Assembly (NCBI RefSeq): GCF_002797325.1 | Contig: NZ_KZ454938.1 | Location: forward strand, 2,616,267-2,680,266 | DNA from: Bacillus sp. FJAT-45037 | GTDB taxonomy: Bacteria > Bacillota > Bacilli > Bacillales > Bacillaceae_D | Length of the DNA stretch: 64,000 nt | Direction: 5' to 3' | Part shown: positions 17,027 through 25,065 of the stretch, piece after piece | How positions within the stretch are numbered: the first letter of the stretch is position 1 | Layout: each line of letters starts with the position of its first letter | Notes under the pieces: model-generated | The model's database searches: none | The model's input: the letters and a program-made list of their open reading frames with translations, nothing else | Told to the model about the DNA's origin: nothing | Program-made: the position numbers and the translations under genes

Positions 17027-17386
17027 TTAAATTCGCTCATCAACAATCAGACCCGCATGCTTTAACATTGAGGCAACCATATCGAGGAATTTCTCAGGCG
17101 GAAATTCTTTGACCACTTCGTCGGTTTCTAGATCAACAACTTGAACGAACAAACGATCTAAGTCCTCATGCACATTGAATTTCAATGATGTTAAGCCCGA
17201 TTGAAGTAATTCGTTCATACTCTCAACTTGATGATCTAGTAACTCTTTTGAATGGGAGTGCTTCCGTTCTTCTTGAACATTTTTGATCCCTTTTTCAATG
17301 AGCTCAGTAGGTTTCTGTTCCTCAGCGACATTCTCTTTTTTAGGCCATTCTGGCAGTTGTGATGGTGAAGATTTGATAATTTCCAT
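17027..17386 (-). CDS. flaG: FlaG family flagellar protein
   Basis: The cytosolic protein has 119 aa. Its N-terminal third is variable and charged. The C-terminal ~65 residues (SLKFNVHEDLDRLFVQVVDLETDEVVKEFPPEKFLDM) are the FlaG domain, named for effects on filament length in several bacteria. GGAGGTG precedes the ATG. The gene sits between fliD and fliS as in B. subtilis (yvyC). It is isolated by a terminator upstream and a sigma-D promoter, so it is transcribed independently of fliD here. Confidence 0.9.
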   Translation of the reverse strand: MEIIKSSPSQLPEWPKKENVAEEQKPTELIEKGIKNVQEERKHSHSKELLDHQVESMNELLQSGLTSLKFNVHEDLDRLFVQVVDLETDEVVKEFPPEKFLDMVASMLKHAGLIVDERI

Positions 17387-17416
17387 AGAGCACCTCCGAA
17401 AAACACTTTTTCTTTT

Positions 17417-17442
17417 ATATCGGTCTAAATGTCATGCTTTTC
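17417..17442 (-). promoter_or_regulatory. Sigma-D promoter of flaG
   Basis: The minus strand reads GAAA (17439-17442), 15 bp, then CCGATAT (17417-17423). It lies immediately after the fliD terminator. Confidence 0.7.
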
Positions 17443-17443
17443 A

Positions 17444-17480
17444 AGAAAAAAGAGCCTCAAAAACTAATTTTGAGACTCTC
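17444..17480 (-). terminator. Rho-independent terminator of fliD
   Basis: The stem GAGnCTCAAAA / TTTTGAGnCTC is followed by TTTTTTC on the minus strand, six bases after the fliD stop codon. Confidence 0.85.
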
Positions 17481-17486
17481 TCTCGA

Positions 17487-19022
17487 CTACTGTCCACCAT
17501 AAAGTTGAGCAAACAAGGATTCCGCTTGCGCATTGGCTTGTTGCATTGCCTTCTCCATCATAGTGAATTGACTCCTGTAGCGATCTTCGACTTGTTGGAG
17601 ACGACGCTCGAAGTTGGTGATTCTATTATCTATTTGAGCAATTTCTCTTCCGATCGTATATTGGTGATTTGCTCTTCCTTCTCTACCTGCACGATCGGTA
17701 ATACTTCTACTAATCGTATTATTAATACTCTCTTGAACACGACGGATAATACCTTTTTCTTCGTATGAATCTCCATTGGCCATAAATAATTGATAAATTC
17801 CTTCTGGATCTTCTTCTATAGCTTTGCGAAGACGCTCTTCCCCTGACATTCGATTGCCTTCTGGGCCAGTTGATAAGGGATCTAAAACAAGCTTTCCTCC
17901 ATCCCTAAAATTATTCGTCGTAACAATCCCTAACTTTGCAAGTTGATTTAGGGCAGTGACTGAATCATTAGAAACAGGTGTGTATAAGTCCCTTCTTAAT
18001 TGATTTAGACCAGAAGATAGAATCGAATCGTTACGAAGCATCCCACTTTGTGCTTTCTCTTCCCAACGTTCTATTTCGTCATCTGACATTGCTCTTCGTT
18101 GTTCATCCGTTAATGGTCTAAAATCACGATGACGCTCATCTTGTAGCTTTCCATTGACGAGATCAATAAGTTCATTATATTTTTCGATAAACCCTAAGAT
18201 TTCATCCATGATGGCATCAGTGTCAGTCCTCGCACTAATCATAACTTCTTCACCATTGGTTACATTGTTAAACGTAAAATTAATGTTATTTATCGTTGCA
18301 CTATTTGATGTACTTTTCATTTGGAAACCATTGACTTTAAAAATAGCATCTTGACCTTCATTTTTCATCATCGAAAAGTCGGGGTTAGTAAACCCTAAAG
18401 TAGCCATAAAATCTTTTGTTTCATCATCTAAAACTTCCAACTGTCCACCTTCACCAGTTTCTCGATTAGTGAAGACAATTCGTTCTTCATATGCTTTTGT
18501 GTCTTCATTGTAGATTTCACCCTTCATGGCCGTTACACCTAGAGAAGACCGGTTAATTTTGTCAATCACTGTTTGGATTGAATCATTTTCACCAATCGAC
18601 AGCGACACATCCCTAGCTGTATCTTTACCAGGATCTGTTACTTTAAACGATAAGGTACGAGCTGTACCAGTTTCGTAAGTCGGCTCATGTGTTGCTTGCC
18701 AAGTTGCAGGACGAGCTAAACGTTCTACCTCTACCCTTGAAACAGTATTAGCTGCAGCACCTAACGCAGTTGCTGTAACTAAATTAGAATTAGAACTAGT
18801 AACGTCCTTTTGGAAAAAGGTTGCGTTACGTCCAATACCTGTATTCGTAATAGACGACCGGAAATTTAATAGCTCAGTATTAACCTCACGATATCCATCC
18901 CTTTTCCACTCAGCAATTTGCCGATCTTGTTGCATTTTATCAACAGGAAGTCTTTCTGCCTTCATCAGATCTTTGATCATCTGTTCTGTATCCATTCCAG
19001 ATGCTAATCCACCTATTCTCAT
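17487..19022 (-). CDS. fliD: Flagellar filament cap protein FliD (HAP2)
   Basis: FliD forms the cap at the filament tip under which flagellin subunits fold. The protein has 511 aa. The N-terminal FliD_N domain opens MRIGGLASGMDTEQMIKDLMKAERLP, the exact family signature. A central variable domain follows, and the C-terminal FliD_C coiled-coil region ends in repeated Gln/Ala/Met heptads and AQLYGGQ. AGGAG precedes the ATG by 8 bp. It has its own sigma-D promoter and terminator. Confidence 0.96.
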   Translation of the reverse strand: MRIGGLASGMDTEQMIKDLMKAERLPVDKMQQDRQIAEWKRDGYREVNTELLNFRSSITNTGIGRNATFFQKDVTSSNSNLVTATALGAAANTVSRVEVERLARPATWQATHEPTYETGTARTLSFKVTDPGKDTARDVSLSIGENDSIQTVIDKINRSSLGVTAMKGEIYNEDTKAYEERIVFTNRETGEGGQLEVLDDETKDFMATLGFTNPDFSMMKNEGQDAIFKVNGFQMKSTSNSATINNINFTFNNVTNGEEVMISARTDTDAIMDEILGFIEKYNELIDLVNGKLQDERHRDFRPLTDEQRRAMSDDEIERWEEKAQSGMLRNDSILSSGLNQLRRDLYTPVSNDSVTALNQLAKLGIVTTNNFRDGGKLVLDPLSTGPEGNRMSGEERLRKAIEEDPEGIYQLFMANGDSYEEKGIIRRVQESINNTISRSITDRAGREGRANHQYTIGREIAQIDNRITNFERRLQQVEDRYRSQFTMMEKAMQQANAQAESLFAQLYGGQ

Positions 19023-19058
19023 CTAACTCACTCCTCACGAATCTTTCTGTTATTAATT

Positions 19059-19084
19059 ATATCGGTCTTTACCCTCTTACTTTC
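19059..19084 (-). promoter_or_regulatory. Sigma-D promoter of fliD
   Basis: The minus strand reads GAAA (19081-19084), 15 bp, then CCGATAT (19059-19065), about 37 bp upstream of the fliD ATG. Confidence 0.75.
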
Positions 19085-19113
19085 AAGTGACTAGTCATTA
19101 ATCAAACGTTTGT

Positions 19114-19356
19114 TTAATGAATAGTCACTGGATTCGCCTGTTTCTGTAAATCTGTCACCACGGCTTGTAACTCGGCAAACTGATCGTTCAACTCATTACT
19201 GGTATCTATAGATAATCTTAGGTCAAGCGCAACTTCTGCAATCTCTCTCATCTTCACCAAATGTTGTTCAATTTGCTCAAGTAGGATAGATTGTTTCTTG
19301 CTCCACTCTAATTGTTCCTTCAAAAAATCAATTTTTTCTTTTAATTCCTTGTCCAC
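19114..19356 (-). CDS. Small coiled-coil protein of unknown function in the flagellar region
   Basis: The protein has 80 aa, is highly charged and has heptad-like leucine spacing (MDKELKEKIDFLKEQLEWSKKQ...). It is probably one or two long helices and has no signal peptide or membrane segment. GAGAGGCG precedes the ATG. It lies between a yjfB-like gene and fliD on the same strand, which suggests a motility-related helper role. I do not recognise a named family. Confidence 0.65.
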   Translation of the reverse strand: MDKELKEKIDFLKEQLEWSKKQSILLEQIEQHLVKMREIAEVALDLRLSIDTSNELNDQFAELQAVVTDLQKQANPVTIH

Positions 19357-19375
19357 TATATCGCCTCTCTTAAGA

Positions 19376-19407
19376 AGAAAAGAGCAACCGCACGGCTACT
19401 CTTATAG
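19376..19407 (-). terminator. Probable terminator after the yjfB-like gene
   Basis: AAGAGTAGCCG and CGGTTGCTCTT pair with one or two G-T pairs and are followed by TTTTC on the minus strand. The stem overlaps the end of the yjfB-like gene. Confidence 0.6.
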
Positions 19408-19602
19408 TTTCAAATCAATGCTTCCGCCTAAATGAGGCTGAGTGGCGTGTTGGATCGCGCTCAAGTCAGCTGAACTCATTATTTTTTGCAACGCATCGCC
19501 TTGTTGCTCGGCAGTGCCCATCGCTTTTTTCATGATAGCCATCGATGCTTGTTGCTGGACTTGTCCTTGATTAAGCGCCATTGAAAGTAATGCAATATCC
19601 AT
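19402..19602 (-). CDS. YjfB-family putative motility protein
   Basis: The protein has 66 aa and begins MDIALLSMALNQGQVQQQASMAIMKKAM, which is the signature of the YjfB family of small proteins; the family is in the sigma-D regulon in B. subtilis. The C-terminus has the family's LGGSIDLKL ending. GGAGAG precedes the ATG. Its role is unknown, but its place among late flagellar genes fits the family. Confidence 0.85.
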   Translation of the reverse strand: MDIALLSMALNQGQVQQQASMAIMKKAMGTAEQQGDALQKIMSSADLSAIQHATQPHLGGSIDLKL

Positions 19603-19620
19603 TTCAACTCTCCTTTTCGA

Positions 19621-19988
19621 TTACGAAACCAAGTATTTTGAAAAAGCTTTTGTACTTTCCGCTTCCATCTTATTCACTTGTGAAAGCAAATTAAACTGGA
19701 CTACTTCCTTCACACGTCCAAATTCCTTATTCTCAAAATGAGTCAAAACAAGTTCCATGCTTTCACGAACCTTTGTAAGTTGAGAGTAAAATTCTTCCCC
19801 TTCGATTTCTTCTAACACAGGTGTTATTGAACGTTCGATCGCAGCATACGCCTTCATAATATCCTCAAAGAAATAATCGCTTGCTCAAACCTACCTTCGT
19901 TTAGTAAAAACTGAAAGTGACTTGTTCCTTCTACCATCGTTTTTGATAACTCTACAGTATGTCCCATCACATCGCGGTACTTTTCCAC
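19621..19988 (-). pseudogene. Helical flagellar-accessory gene with a one-base frameshift
   Basis: Two overlapping frames look like one broken gene. The first runs from GTG 19988 to the TGA at 19854-19856 (44 aa, MEKYRDVMGHTVELSKTMVE...). The second is open from upstream of its ATG at 19857 to 19621 (78 aa, MKAYAAIERSITPVLEE...). Reading the second frame upstream of that ATG gives ASDYFFEDI, which continues naturally to MKAYAAIER. Inserting one base near 19878 would join FEQ from frame 1 to DYFFEDIMKAYA. The joined protein of about 122 aa resembles the C-terminal half of the protein at 31630-32238. Alternatives are two coupled short proteins (ATGA overlap) or a programmed -1 shift. Confidence 0.6.
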
Positions 19989-20350
19989 TAGTACCACTCA
20001 CTTCTATTCGCCATTCGTATAGTATATATATCGGCTAAAACTCTGGAAATGTTTAATGATGATGTCAGACCCGGTTACATTGACTGGTTGGATAAGAGTA
20101 GCTTCTATTCCTGTTTTAGATGTAACGATTGCTCCAGCTGCATTTTCACAGTGATAAAAACTGAAATAATAGTTATTTATACATAGATAGTATTTGATGG
20201 ATCAGACCTCCAGATATCTGACCAATACACGCACCCAGCAAACAAAATAAACTCACTATATAATGAGTAGTAGTGAGTCAGGTGATGATAATTTATTTGT
20301 GTATATCCACTATAACGCTTTACACTTTAGCAGAGCGGGGCACTGACCCC
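19975..20350. repeat. Left copy of a ~380-bp direct repeat flanking the second flagellin gene
   Basis: The segment matches 21307-21700 over its length with substitutions and small indels. Shared landmarks are GGTACTTTTCCA, TTCGTATAGTATATATATCGG, ATGTTTAATGATGATGTCAG, TGTAACGATTGCTCCAGCTGCA and CTTTACAyTTTAGCAGAGCGGGG. It contains a sigma-D promoter facing the accessory gene at 19621-19988. Confidence 0.93.
20028..20055 (-). promoter_or_regulatory. Sigma-D promoter in the left repeat copy
   Basis: The minus strand reads TAAA (20052-20055), 16 bp, then GCCGATAT (20028-20035). It would drive the frameshifted accessory gene and the yjfB-like gene. Confidence 0.75.
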
Positions 20351-20405
20351 GAAACACTGGATGGGAAGAAACCCATTCACTAGATACAACATGGACTCGA
20401 AAAGA

Positions 20406-21239
20406 TTATCCAAGTAATTGTAGTACTGATTGTGGTTGTTGATTTGCTTGCGCCATTATTGTAAGCGCTACTTGAGAAAGAATCGAACGCTTCGTGTACT
20501 CCATTATTTCGCGCGCCATATCAACATCGCGAATGCGCGACTCTGCCGCTTGAATGTTCTCAGAAGTGTTTTCGAGATTGGCAATTGTATGACCTAGTCT
20601 ATTCTGATACGCACCGTAACGAGACCGCTCTGAAGAAACGCTAGCCAGCGCCTGATCAATCCGTTCAAGCGTTTCACCCGTCTGCTCATGACTGAAAATG
20701 TCCAGGCTTCCTGCTTCTCCTAGTCCCAAGGTTGTTGCGCGCATATCATTGAATTCCAGTCTCATGCTTTGTCCAGCATTTGCGCCAATCTGTAGATTAA
20801 GCGTCACCTTGCCATCTGAACCCGAGCCATCAAGCAGCTTGCGTGTATTAAACTCCGTCGTGTTACCAATGCGATCGAGCTCATCACGAAGCTGCTCAAG
20901 CTCTCCGGAGATCGCTTCTCTTTCCGCGGATGTATTCGTATCATTCCCTGCCTGAACAGTTAGCTCTCGCATGCGCTGGAGAATTGAGTGAGATTCACCA
21001 AGAGCTCCTTCTGCCGTTTGAATAAGAGAGATACCATCGTTCGCATTGCGCGCCGCTTGATTAAGACCGTTAAATTGTGCGCGCATCTTCTCTGAAATGG
21101 CGAGACCAGCCGCATCATCTGCAGCCCGGTTAATACGCATCCCAGAAGAAAGGCGCTCCATCGAACGGTTCATCAAAAGCGACTGCTGCTTAAACTGGCC
21201 GAGCGCCATCAATGCTGTTGCATTATGACGAATAATCAT
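20406..21239 (-). CDS. Second, divergent flagellin
   Basis: The protein has 277 aa and conserved D0/D1 ends: [26 protein letters not shown] near the N-terminus, and [14 protein letters not shown] and [14 protein letters not shown] at the C-terminus. The first 25 residues ([19 protein letters not shown]...) and the central part differ from the flagellin at 32373-33206, although both are 277 aa. The ATG at 21237-21239 follows AGGGAGG by 7 bp; an extra eight upstream codons are in frame but lack a ribosome binding site. It lies between two direct repeats, each with a sigma-D promoter. It may be a minor or alternative filament subunit. The coding sequence is visibly more GC-rich than the neighbouring pse genes. 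Confidence 0.92.
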   Translation of the reverse strand: MIIRHNATALMALGQFKQQSLLMNRSMERLSSGMRINRAADDAAGLAISEKMRAQFNGLNQAARNANDGISLIQTAEGALGESHSILQRMRELTVQAGNDTNTSAEREAISGELEQLRDELDRIGNTTEFNTRKLLDGSGSDGKVTLNLQIGANAGQSMRLEFNDMRATTLGLGEAGSLDIFSHEQTGETLERIDQALASVSSERSRYGAYQNRLGHTIANLENTSENIQAAESRIRDVDMAREIMEYTKRSILSQVALTIMAQANQQPQSVLQLLG

Positions 21240-21306
21240 CTTTCTTCCTCCCTTAGTGGGCATCTCGCTTTAACGCGTAACTGCGGCGGGTCATGACCCT
21301 TTTGTT

Positions 21307-21700
21307 CGGTACTTTTCCATTAGTACCACTCATTTCTATTCGCCATTCGTATAGTATATATATCGGTTAAATCTCTGAAAATGTTTAATGATGATGTCAG
21401 ACCCTGTAACATTTGCTGGTTTAACAAAAGAAGTTTCTGTTCCTGTTTTAAATGTAACGATTGCTCCAGCTGCAGTTTCACATCGACAAAAACTGAAGTA
21501 AAAAAATAGATATTTAGACTTAGATAATATGTCAGTGATGGATACAGACATATAGGTATAAGACCAATACACTTACCAAACAAAATAAACTCACTATTTA
21601 ATAAGTAGCGAGTCAGGTGATGGTAATTTGTTTGTGTGTGGACATGTATGCAGAAATTTGCTTTAACGCTTTACATTTTAGCAGAGCGGGGGACTGACCC
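21307..21700. repeat. Right copy of the ~380-bp direct repeat, containing the second flagellin promoter
   Basis: This is the homologue of 19975-20350, offset by 1332 bp. In this copy the short frame that begins MEKYR ends after eight codons (ATGGAAAAGTACCGAACA...TGA), so the duplication boundary falls inside the first codons of the accessory gene. Confidence 0.93.
21360..21387 (-). promoter_or_regulatory. Sigma-D promoter of the second flagellin
   Basis: The minus strand reads TAAA (21384-21387), then CCGATAT (21360-21366) after 17 bp, or 16 bp to the eight-base ACCGATAT. The leader that follows is about 115 nt. It contains a GGTAC/GTACC stem with GGA in the loop and the palindrome GGGTCATGACCC. 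Confidence 0.7.
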
Positions 21701-22175
21701 TAAAACCAGAAACAAAGGGTGGATCATAAGTAACAGCCTTTCCTCCATCAGCATTACCCAACTTCATAGATACTACGCTGTTATCAGACTCCCTGCTGGG
21801 CGTATGGTTTCCTAGCTTTATTAGCACTTGTAAACCATACTCTTCATCATAGATGAAAAGACCCGCAGGACCTCCCAAGTTGCCGCACTATATCCATGTC
21901 TTACGTGCCAAGGTCTACGACTCCGGAGAAGTTATTTCCTTCTCGCCATTTGCGAAGGAAATAATGTTGCTTTCTGAGCAGCCCAGCTCATCAGCCTTCT
22001 CAATTTTGGGATTTCGGAGCTATTTTCCCATCAGCCTCATTCGGTTTTCGGCCCACAATCTGACTGTCTACGCTTAAAGATATTTGTTACCAAATATCCT
22101 CCAAGACTCGCTACGAGTGAGTGGCTAACTCTTGCTCGACGGGAATTCCACCCGTTATATAGTAAGACCTTGCTT
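21701..22175. other. Hairpin-rich non-coding tract, possible mobile-element or group II intron remnant
   Basis: No convincing gene is seen. The tract is rich in inverted repeats: TTATTTCCTTC/GAAGGAAATAA (21932-21964), GATATTTG-TTAC-CAAATATC (22079-22098), and CGGG/CCCG near 22140-22153. On the minus strand, words such as GGGAGTCTGATAACAGCGTAG and GGTAATGCTGATGGAGGAAAGG remind me of the RNA part of bacterial group II introns, but no maturase is present. It abuts an IS30-like transposase fragment. The identity is a hypothesis. Confidence 0.4.
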
Positions 22176-22390
22176 AGCCGCACCTACTGCCCCCTTTCAT
22201 GGCAGCGTGGAACCTACGAGAATGCCAACGGCCTCTTAAGTGAATTCTTCCCTAAGAAGACCGATCTAGCTCAAATACCAAAAGAAGATTTAGACTTGGC
22301 CTAGCATCTAATTAATCATCGCCCAGCAAATGTCTTGGTTGGAAAACTTCATACGAAGCTCTTGGGGAAAAAATGTCGCAATTAGATTGA
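22176..22390 (+). pseudogene. IS30-family transposase, C-terminal fragment with stop and frameshift
   Basis: In the plus-strand frame from about 22197 the translation reads SWQRGTYENANGLL...FFPKKTDLAQI...LHLINHRP, the conserved C-terminal catalytic part of IS30 transposases (family pattern ENxNGLLRxFFPKGT and LNxRPRKCLGW). A TAG near 22312 interrupts it. One base is missing near 22327, after which the +1 frame gives KCLGWKTSYEALGEKMSQLD and stops at 22390. The N-terminal two thirds are absent. It marks past transposition at the edge of the glycosylation island. Confidence 0.8.
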
Positions 22391-22523
22391 CAAACCGTCA
22401 TAAATTTTCACTTCATGAATAAACGCCCTGTCAGAAAAAAAATATTCAGTCATTTATTTCTAAAACTACTCAAAATTATCCTATAATTTTCGAAGCAGAT
22501 TTTACAACACTTCAAAAAGGTTT

Positions 22524-23615
22524 CTAATATTGTTTGAAGTTGAATTTAAATACTGGTAAACCTTGCTTAATATTATTTGTGATTTCTACACCACTATAGC
22601 AAACTGTAAGTCCCCAGAGAATTGACGGAATTTTTGCGGTGGGTAACTCATACTCTAATGCGTATGTAAATAATTCTAGGAAATCTGCATTTAAACCGTG
22701 GGTATTTGATTTATATTTTATGTCGTCTATATCCTTCTCAGTTACAAGAATAAATAGAGAATTGGATAAACCTTCAATTAAAGTTTGCTTATTATTATGA
22801 TTCACTAAATTATCATTATTACCTTGAAAAGATAATATTTGAGTGTTTCCGGAATATTTATCATACAACACATTTAGATTCAAGTCTTTTTTATTTTTAA
22901 TGATTTTTTTGGCTAGGTATTCGAACTCGATATCGAGAGTACCGTAACCAATTTGATGATAAAGATGCCTATTTCTTGTTATATATACTGGCTCTAACCA
23001 AGCAGAATTATCAATAATATATGAGAATAGATTTGGTACTAACACATTACATAAGTGAAGTAAATATGCCCCTTGTGAATGTCCGTAACCAATTGTTCTT
23101 TTGGGGTTAAATCCCAACTTATTATCAATCAATATAATTTTAACAGCCTCAATTGCAGTAATAATATCTATTGCCTGCATGTAACTCATATCATTAAATA
23201 ACTCTGCCGTTTCATCAATTTTTGCTTTTACAGGCAGAATCTTTTTTTTGTTTTTCAATAAATTTAATAGCACAGATGAATCTTTTTTTATGTGTTTTAA
23301 CTCTTCATCTGTAAAGGTATTATATAGAATTTTCTCGTCTCGAATTGAGTAATTATCCGCCATTTGCATAAATTCACTTCCGAAATATTCGCATTGAATA
23401 GTTATCATGTTGTATTGATCTGCAAATATTCCTCTCATCTTTTTGTACACTTTAGAATCAATACTCCCACCAAAACCTGGTACAAAGATTAATAGTCCTG
23501 TTTGTGTATTCACTCCATCTTGCGGTAAAGAGAAATCAATTCTCAATTCTCTACCAGTTGTTCCTGTATATATATTGTGATGAGCTTTAATATTAAAACT
23601 ATGCTGTTCCGACAT
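22524..23615 (-). CDS. DUF2920-like alpha/beta-hydrolase in the pseudaminic-acid island
   Basis: The protein has 363 aa from the ATG at 23613-23615, which is preceded by AAAGGGG. The open frame extends 27 residues further upstream without family-like sequence. The nucleophile elbow GYGHSQGAYL and the early LLIFVPGFGG oxyanion-type segment indicate an alpha/beta-hydrolase. The overall pattern fits DUF2920, a family I recall beside flagellin-glycan genes in Campylobacter. It is the last gene of the pse cluster and strongly AT-rich. A plausible role is processing of the sugar, for example an acyl or ester group. This role is inferred from position only. Confidence 0.6.
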   Translation of the reverse strand: MSEQHSFNIKAHHNIYTGTTGRELRIDFSLPQDGVNTQTGLLIFVPGFGGSIDSKVYKKMRGIFADQYNMITIQCEYFGSEFMQMADNYSIRDEKILYNTFTDEELKHIKKDSSVLLNLLKNKKKILPVKAKIDETAELFNDMSYMQAIDIITAIEAVKIILIDNKLGFNPKRTIGYGHSQGAYLLHLCNVLVPNLFSYIIDNSAWLEPVYITRNRHLYHQIGYGTLDIEFEYLAKKIIKNKKDLNLNVLYDKYSGNTQILSFQGNNDNLVNHNNKQTLIEGLSNSLFILVTEKDIDDIKYKSNTHGLNADFLELFTYALEYELPTAKIPSILWGLTVCYSGVEITNNIKQGLPVFKFNFKQY

Positions 23616-23988
23616 TGACTTTCTATCCCCTTTATACAATTGAAAGTAGCAACTCACTCGGGTGGTGACAGACTCGGCACCTGAATTAAGTTCCATTTAA
23701 CACTCCTATCTTTCTTAGCATTTCCTTAGTGATATTTTATTTCATTTTTTGGGAATTATCGAATTAATGTGTCGAACTTTTAGCCCATCCCCTGTCTTAA
23801 ATAATCTAATATCTAGAATGTGATCACTTTTTTACTATTACGGTTTTAATCGCCAATATTTTTCCTGATACCTGATTGGATAACCCAAAAGATAAACTTG
23901 TTCACTCCTTACTTTTATAAAAGCCATCTCACCTAAAAAAGGGGCCAGTCGTTTTATAAAATAGGTTTAAGAATCAATCACAATATCT

Positions 23989-25038
23989 CTAAATACTATT
24001 CCAGTTTACTGGAGTACCTTTTTTAAGATCACTTTTTGCATTCTTTCCCAACAACATCTCAAAATACTTCGGCTCCAACCCATATCCCGGCCTAACAATT
24101 CTCAAATTATCTTTAGTAAAGGTTTCACCTTTTTTTATATCATTTGAAACATAAATAGATCTTCTAAACTTCAACGATGCTATTTCTTTTTCTGTTGGTC
24201 CATACTTTACTTCACCAAGTGCTTGCCATGCGCTTTTTGATTCTTCCACTAAACTTCTCATTTCAGCTGGTTCCATTGAAAATGCCGAATCTACACCACC
24301 ATCAGCTCTAGAAAGAGTAAAATGCTTTTCAATAACTGTTGCACCTAAAGCTACACTTGCTATCGCTACACCAGTTCCCAACGTATGATCAGATAATCCA
24401 ACCTGGCAGTTAAATAGCTCTCGCATATGGGGTATCGTTGTGATGTTTGTATTATCTGGAGTTGCCGGATAGGTGCTTGTACACTTAAGCAATATAAGGT
24501 CATTACACCCTGCTTCTCTTGCTGTTCTAACGGTTTCATCTAATTCTGCAATAGATGCCATTCCTGTTGATATAATCATTGGCTTACCTGTCTCCGCTAC
24601 TTTCCTAATTAACGGAAGATGATTATTTTCGAAGGAAGCAATCTTATACATAGGAACATCTAATGATTCTAAGAAATCCACAGCCGTTTCGTCAAAAGGC
24701 GAACTAAATGGAATCATACCAAGTTCACGGCATCTATTAAAAATGGGTTCATGCCATTCCCAAGGTGTATAAGCCTTTTCGTAAAGTTTATATAGAGAAT
24801 TACCCTTCCATAAGCTCTCTGAATCTTCAATCATAAAATCTTCGCTTTCAATATTTAAAGTTAAAGTATCAGCTGTATAGGTTTGTAACTTTAATGCATG
24901 TGCACCAGTCTTTGCTGCTTCTTCTACAATTAGTAATGCTTTTTCTAAAGATTGATTATGATTCCCAGACATTTCTGCAATAATAAAAGGAGAATAATTA
25001 GTTCCTATAATTGTATTTTCTATTTTAATGCTATTCAT
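23989..25038 (-). CDS. pseI: Pseudaminic acid synthase
   Basis: PseI condenses 2,4-di-N-acyl-6-deoxy-L-altrose with phosphoenolpyruvate to make the nine-carbon sugar pseudaminic acid. The 349-aa protein has an N-terminal NeuB-type TIM barrel (PFIIAEMSGNHNQ, STGMASIAEL, GLSDHTLG, EKHFTLSR) and a C-terminal SAF (antifreeze-like) domain from about residue 290. The NHN and GGVDSAFSM details are those of PseI rather than sialic acid synthase. It lies in a run of same-strand genes pseB-C-F-G-(formyltransferase)-I. Confidence 0.92.
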   Translation of the reverse strand: MNSIKIENTIIGTNYSPFIIAEMSGNHNQSLEKALLIVEEAAKTGAHALKLQTYTADTLTLNIESEDFMIEDSESLWKGNSLYKLYEKAYTPWEWHEPIFNRCRELGMIPFSSPFDETAVDFLESLDVPMYKIASFENNHLPLIRKVAETGKPMIISTGMASIAELDETVRTAREAGCNDLILLKCTSTYPATPDNTNITTIPHMRELFNCQVGLSDHTLGTGVAIASVALGATVIEKHFTLSRADGGVDSAFSMEPAEMRSLVEESKSAWQALGEVKYGPTEKEIASLKFRRSIYVSNDIKKGETFTKDNLRIVRPGYGLEPKYFEMLLGKNAKSDLKKGTPVNWNSI

Positions 25039-25065
25039 ACGAATTTAACTCCTTATATAGTATAA

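Noticed and set aside
19402-19602. Reading the yjfB-like gene as random short ORF
   Set aside because: Kept as a gene instead: the MDIALLSMALNQ start and DLKL end match the YjfB family and it has a ribosome binding site.
20330-20400. Hairpins CGGGGCACTGACCCCG and ATGGGAAGAAACCCAT after the second flagellin as its terminator
   Set aside because: Neither stem is followed by a T-run on the minus strand, so I did not call a terminator.
21336-21583. Open frames of about 78-87 codons on the minus strand in the right repeat copy (AAGAIVTFKTG... and an overlapping frame)
   Set aside because: A matching frame exists in the left copy (AAGAIVTSKTG...), but most differences between the copies change the amino acid and the frame runs through the sigma-D promoter, so it is not under coding selection. 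At best it is a decayed gene end.
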